A stretch of DNA of 20,392 nucleotides from Pleurotus djamor (lineage: Eukaryota; Basidiomycota; Agaricomycetes; Agaricales; Pleurotaceae): the NCBI GenBank assembly GCA_029747585.1, contig JAPEVF010000800.1:1-20392 (forward strand). The letters run 5' to 3'. A model generated the notes under the pieces. The model was not told the origin of the DNA and ran no database searches. It worked only from the letters and a program-made list of their open reading frames with translations. The translations under genes and the position numbers were made by a program. Every line of letters starts with the position of its first letter. The stretch's first letter is position 1. Positions 17,194 to 20,392 of this stretch are shown here, one piece after another.

Positions 17194-19418
17194 TCAATCT
17201 TCTTTGTTCCTCCGAATCAACTTGACTGGCACGTCAGCGATGCCGAGGGTAATCACGAAACGCGCGTCCATAACCCTTGCACGCCACATATCCTTCGTCT
17301 CACCAGCTTGCAGGAGTGGTTCGATACGCCAATCGCGCAGCAACAGCGTCAACCAACAGACTGACTCTGTGAGTGCGAACTTTCGGCCAATGCACATCCG
17401 TGGGCCTAGAACACGGACGACGGTGTTGCAGATAAGAGTCGCTTGAAGCTTGATGAACCAGAGTAGGTTTTACTCACCGATACTGAAAGCACTGAAGCTT
17501 TCCGACTCATTTGACACACCTTCCCATCGAGAAGGCTTAAACTGCTCAGGTTCGTCGAAGTATCGTGGGTTGTATTCTTTTGCCCGATTTCAGTATCGAA
17601 AATGCCTTGGATCGAAACATAGGTAATTGGGGCAGGTCAGACTTACGAATTCCAACCATATCAACAATAACCTGTGTCATTCGATCCTGGTGAGCGACTC
17701 GCCAATGCTAAGGCTTCTCAACTGACCCGGGTACCTTTGGCGATAGGGATGTCTTTACTTCCTTCCATTCCGGCAGGATTAGGTACAGTGAGAACCGTGT
17801 CCTCTGTCGCTTCGCGGACCAATATATCGCCTGACGCTGTTGACATCCTTAAGTGAAACACTCTTTTCGACGAAGGGGCCATACACACGGAACATTCGGA
17901 GTGATTCATAGAATACTGCAGTCACTTTGGTGAGCTTGGGGTAATCTGCCATTGTCTATAGGTCGAAAAAGAGGGGTTAGTGTACGATGAGCATTGTGAA
18001 ATTGTACACTTACCGGATCGCAATTGTATCCTACTACATCAGCAATTTGTGCGAGAACCTCTTCTTGGATATCCGGATATAAACTCAAGAACCCCAGAGT
18101 AGCGGCTAACGTATGAGCGGTAGTTTCTGATCGCAAGGTCAACCTTACTGGTCGGAGTAAAAAAGCGATACGGGAGGACACACCATGTCCAGCGAATAGC
18201 ATGATGAACACATTCCCAATCAGCTCTTGGTCACTCAATTGCAATTTGGGGTCCTCTGATTCATTAGCAGCCACGAGCATGCTGAAGGCATCACATCCCA
18301 GAGCACCCTTGACATCGGGTTTAAGTGCCTCCTTGCGCTTTTCCACTTGCTCCCGCATAAAACGAGCGAGTTGTTCATGTGCTATGCGACTTTCCTGTAT
18401 CCTAAGAAAGAAACGCAATCGTCAGGGACAAATCTTACATTTATCCAGCCTGTTTCATACCACTTGACGGGAAGCTTCCGGACCCACTTGGGCGCGGAAA
18501 TCGCAAATAAGTTCGTGTCGGTGACGATACGAAGAGCTTCCTGCACTGACATACTACCATCGGATAGTCGAGCTGGAGAAGACCATTTGAAGGGGAAGCC
18601 AAATGCACAATGCCCGAGTACCAATAGCGCAAGCTTGAAAGTGAGTTTCTGTACGACTGGGACCTCAACGGTGTCCTTCGTCTCCCAGCCTTCAAAAGTG
18701 ATCATTTCTCTATATGTGCTTAAGGTGTGTTCCCATACGAGATTGTATCTATGATCGATTGCACATTAAGGACTCAGATATAGAATGAAGTTGGAAGTGG
18801 GCGCACAAATTGTTGTTAAAAGCTGGGCCCATCACCCGTCTGTGCTTTCTCCACATATTTCCGTTTGCGGCGATGAGATTCATCCCCCATAACCTGGTAG
18901 AAAATTATCGTCAGCATGCCGCATTTCACATGCAGTTAAAACTGCGCACAAAAAGCCTTCACTGGCGTACTCAGGCTTTACGAAGCCGGAGTTGCGACCA
19001 CTGCCAGCAACCTGTCGAGCCACTTCAAGACTGGATGCGTAGAAGCCGGGTGGCCCAACGAGCCACGGAACGATTGAGAACATCTCATCCTTGGTGTAGA
19101 CTTATTGAAGCACTTTGAGTGTGAACAAAAATAAGTCAAACGTCGGTACGAACCACTAGATCGATACAGCCAATGAAAATTTCGCCCAGGATTCCACCAT
19201 GTTGTTGGAAGTAGCATGCCTGGTATGGAAATCGGCCAAAACGGTACACGTCTCCCATGATGCCAGTTCACGGCCTACACGGATTTGTTAGTTGGGTTAC
19301 TAGCCAAGTGGTTTGGGTTCCCAACCTTTAGCCCGTGGATCAGCTTGATAATTCTGGAGACCACGAAAATAGATGACGCAGCGAAAACGACACTCAGAGT
19401 TGTAGTGACGACCACCAT
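17194..19418 (-). CDS. Cytochrome P450 monooxygenase, complete (tandem copy 1)
   Basis: Twelve exons: 19418-19326, 19274-19154, 19100-18950, 18893-18807, 18748-18461, 18401-18184, 18126-18014, 17955-17889, 17836-17727, 17671-17647, 17576-17478 and 17405-17194. They join in frame to 527 aa, a normal length for a microsomal P450. Visible landmarks: an N-terminal membrane anchor (about 2-20); TTWWNPG typical of many basidiomycete P450s; the helix-C WRKHR; the I-helix AGHETT (317-322); ExxR as ESLR (374-377) leading to MFP; FKPSRW (437-442); and the heme loop FSIGPRMCIG with the ligand Cys462. All catalytic motifs are intact. Such enzymes sit on the ER with NADPH-P450 reductase and oxidise hydrophobic substrates; the substrate cannot be read from sequence. 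A second, closely similar gene lies directly upstream, so this is a local duplication. CYP family not assigned. Confidence 0.92.
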
Positions 19419-19862
19419 GGTTCAAAGAAGAGATAAGCCTTTGCCCATGCTGTATTTGAGTTGATACTTTGATGGATTCCTGGGTCATGAAGTTTATTTT
19501 AAGCTTGATGCCAGTTGGAAGGCTCGCACGCGGCATCACTTCGCCGAACCTCGTCGACGGACTCTTGGGGCTGCAAGGTTGGGGGAGTGAGGTTGAAAGT
19601 AAAATTACACTTGCCGGAATGTATACTCTCGATATTCGTACCACGGAAGGGTTTCGCTCATAAGTAATGGTGATGTCGAAACTGCCAATTCGAGGTGATG
19701 CCGTAATGGTAAACGTTGGACGTAAACACAAAACGCTGCGACAGAGAAGGGGCTACGCTTTGTGCCTACATGTCACATAGTCAATTGGCCGTCATCATCT
19801 CATACTGACAGTCTGCTCATGAAGACGTTACAATGTTCTATACCATATGAGTTCGTCGCACG
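19419..19862. promoter_or_regulatory. Spacer between tandem P450 genes, including the copy 1 promoter
   Basis: A 444-nt head-to-tail spacer. An A/T-rich AAAATAAA on the minus strand at about 19493-19500, some 75-80 nt upstream of the ATG, is a possible TATA-like element. The 143-codon minus-strand ORF overlapping this interval lacks any recognised domain and runs across the true first exon in another frame. Nothing else is seen. Confidence 0.4.
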
Positions 19863-20392
19863 TCAAGGATCACTCCCTTTGTGACTGACTTGATTGTTCC
19901 TTCGTATCAACTTGACCGGAACGTCGGCGATACCAAGTGTCATCACCAATCGCGCGTCCATAACCCTGGCACGCCATTCCTCTTTTGTCTCATCTTCTTG
20001 CAAAAGTGGTTCGACACGCCAATCGCGCAGCAACATCGTCAACCAGCAGATTGACTCTGTGAGTGCGAACTTTCGGCCAATACACATACGCGGACCTGAA
20101 CAGCGAATTACGGTGTTGTGGAGTGCTTTCGGGATGTTCAACTCACCAACACTGAAAGCAGTGAAACTGTCCGACTCATTCGAAACACCCTCCCATCGTG
20201 AGGGCTTAAACTTCTCAGCCTCGTCGAAGTATCGAGGGTTGTATTCTTTTGCACAGTGTCAGTATTGAAGAAGCCGTGGATCGAGATATAAAGCAAGCTT
20301 ACGAACTCCAACCATATCAACAATAACCTAGGTACATCAAAGCGATTGAGGTGAGTTATTCGCCATCATGAATCCGTCTCAGCTAACCTGCG
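19863..20392 (-). CDS. Cytochrome P450 monooxygenase, 3' end only (tandem copy 2)
   Basis: The gene runs off the right edge. Visible exons: 20392-20388 (end of an exon), 20327-20303, 20245-20147 and 20095-19863, with introns of 60, 57 and 51 nt. The 25-nt and 99-nt exons are exactly the lengths of exons 10 and 11 of copy 1. The last exon carries the heme-binding loop FSVGPRMCIGRKFA. Over the 67 residues from GPRMC to RRN it differs from copy 1 at nine positions by my hand count, then ends with a different and longer tail (NQVSHKGSDP). It is therefore a recent tandem paralogue. No frame damage is visible in the portion present. Whether the 5' part is intact cannot be judged. Confidence 0.88.

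Noticed and set aside
18402..18438. GTAAGA donor at 18438 for P450 intron 5
   Set aside because: It would give a 37-nt intron with the wrong phase. The GTATGA donor at 18460 gives a normal 59-nt intron and keeps frame.
19300..19731. 143-codon minus-strand ORF upstream of the first P450 gene
   Set aside because: It has no recognisable domain and overlaps in another frame the true P450 first exon (19418-19326), which encodes a proper membrane anchor and splices cleanly onward.

Overview
This 20.4 kb window comes from a filamentous basidiomycete, most likely an Agaricomycete. The genes carry many very short introns (mostly 49-72 nt) with fungal GTRNGT donors and CTGAC/CTAAC-like branch points. 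The encoded proteins are conserved fungal housekeeping factors, and a tandem cytochrome P450 pair sits at the right end. I rebuilt all gene models by hand from reading frames, splice signals and remembered family motifs. No alignment or RNA data was available.

Left third (1-6177). The 3' part of a SWI/SNF-RSC core subunit (Rsc8/Swi3 type, +) runs in from the left edge. It converges on a Gin4/Hsl1/Cdr2-type NIM1 protein kinase (-, ATG at 4742). The kinase is divergent from SEC20 (+, five exons), an ER SNARE for retrograde Golgi-to-ER traffic.

Middle (6406-13418). A minus-strand gene in eight exons, two of them only 17 and 14 nt, encodes a PHD-finger plus chromodomain protein. It contains two N bases and an apparent one-base frameshift next to them. 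It shares a promoter, rich in GACGCGA motifs, with an intronless + gene for a secreted-type single-pass membrane protein that I do not recognise. Next is the N-terminal acetyltransferase catalytic subunit Ard1/Naa10 (-, six exons). It is divergent over only 147 nt from TLG1 (+), a syntaxin-6-type endosome/TGN SNARE that has a GC-AG intron.

Right third (13566-20392). TLG1 is followed in tandem by a ten-exon CSC1/OSCA-family (DUF221) ion channel whose start codon is split by an intron. Then come two tandem minus-strand P450 genes. The first is complete (12 exons, 527 aa). Only the 3' end of the second is inside the window.

Functionally this is ordinary core-genome sequence: chromatin, cell cycle, secretory SNAREs, N-terminal acetylation and an ion channel, with an accessory P450 cluster at the right. 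I see no mobile element, CRISPR array, rRNA or tRNA, and no evident new multi-gene system. The best candidate for novelty is the PHD-chromodomain protein. Smaller points of interest are the splicing oddities, the unidentified membrane protein, an HIEL tail on Sec20 and a His at the presumed zero layer of Tlg1.
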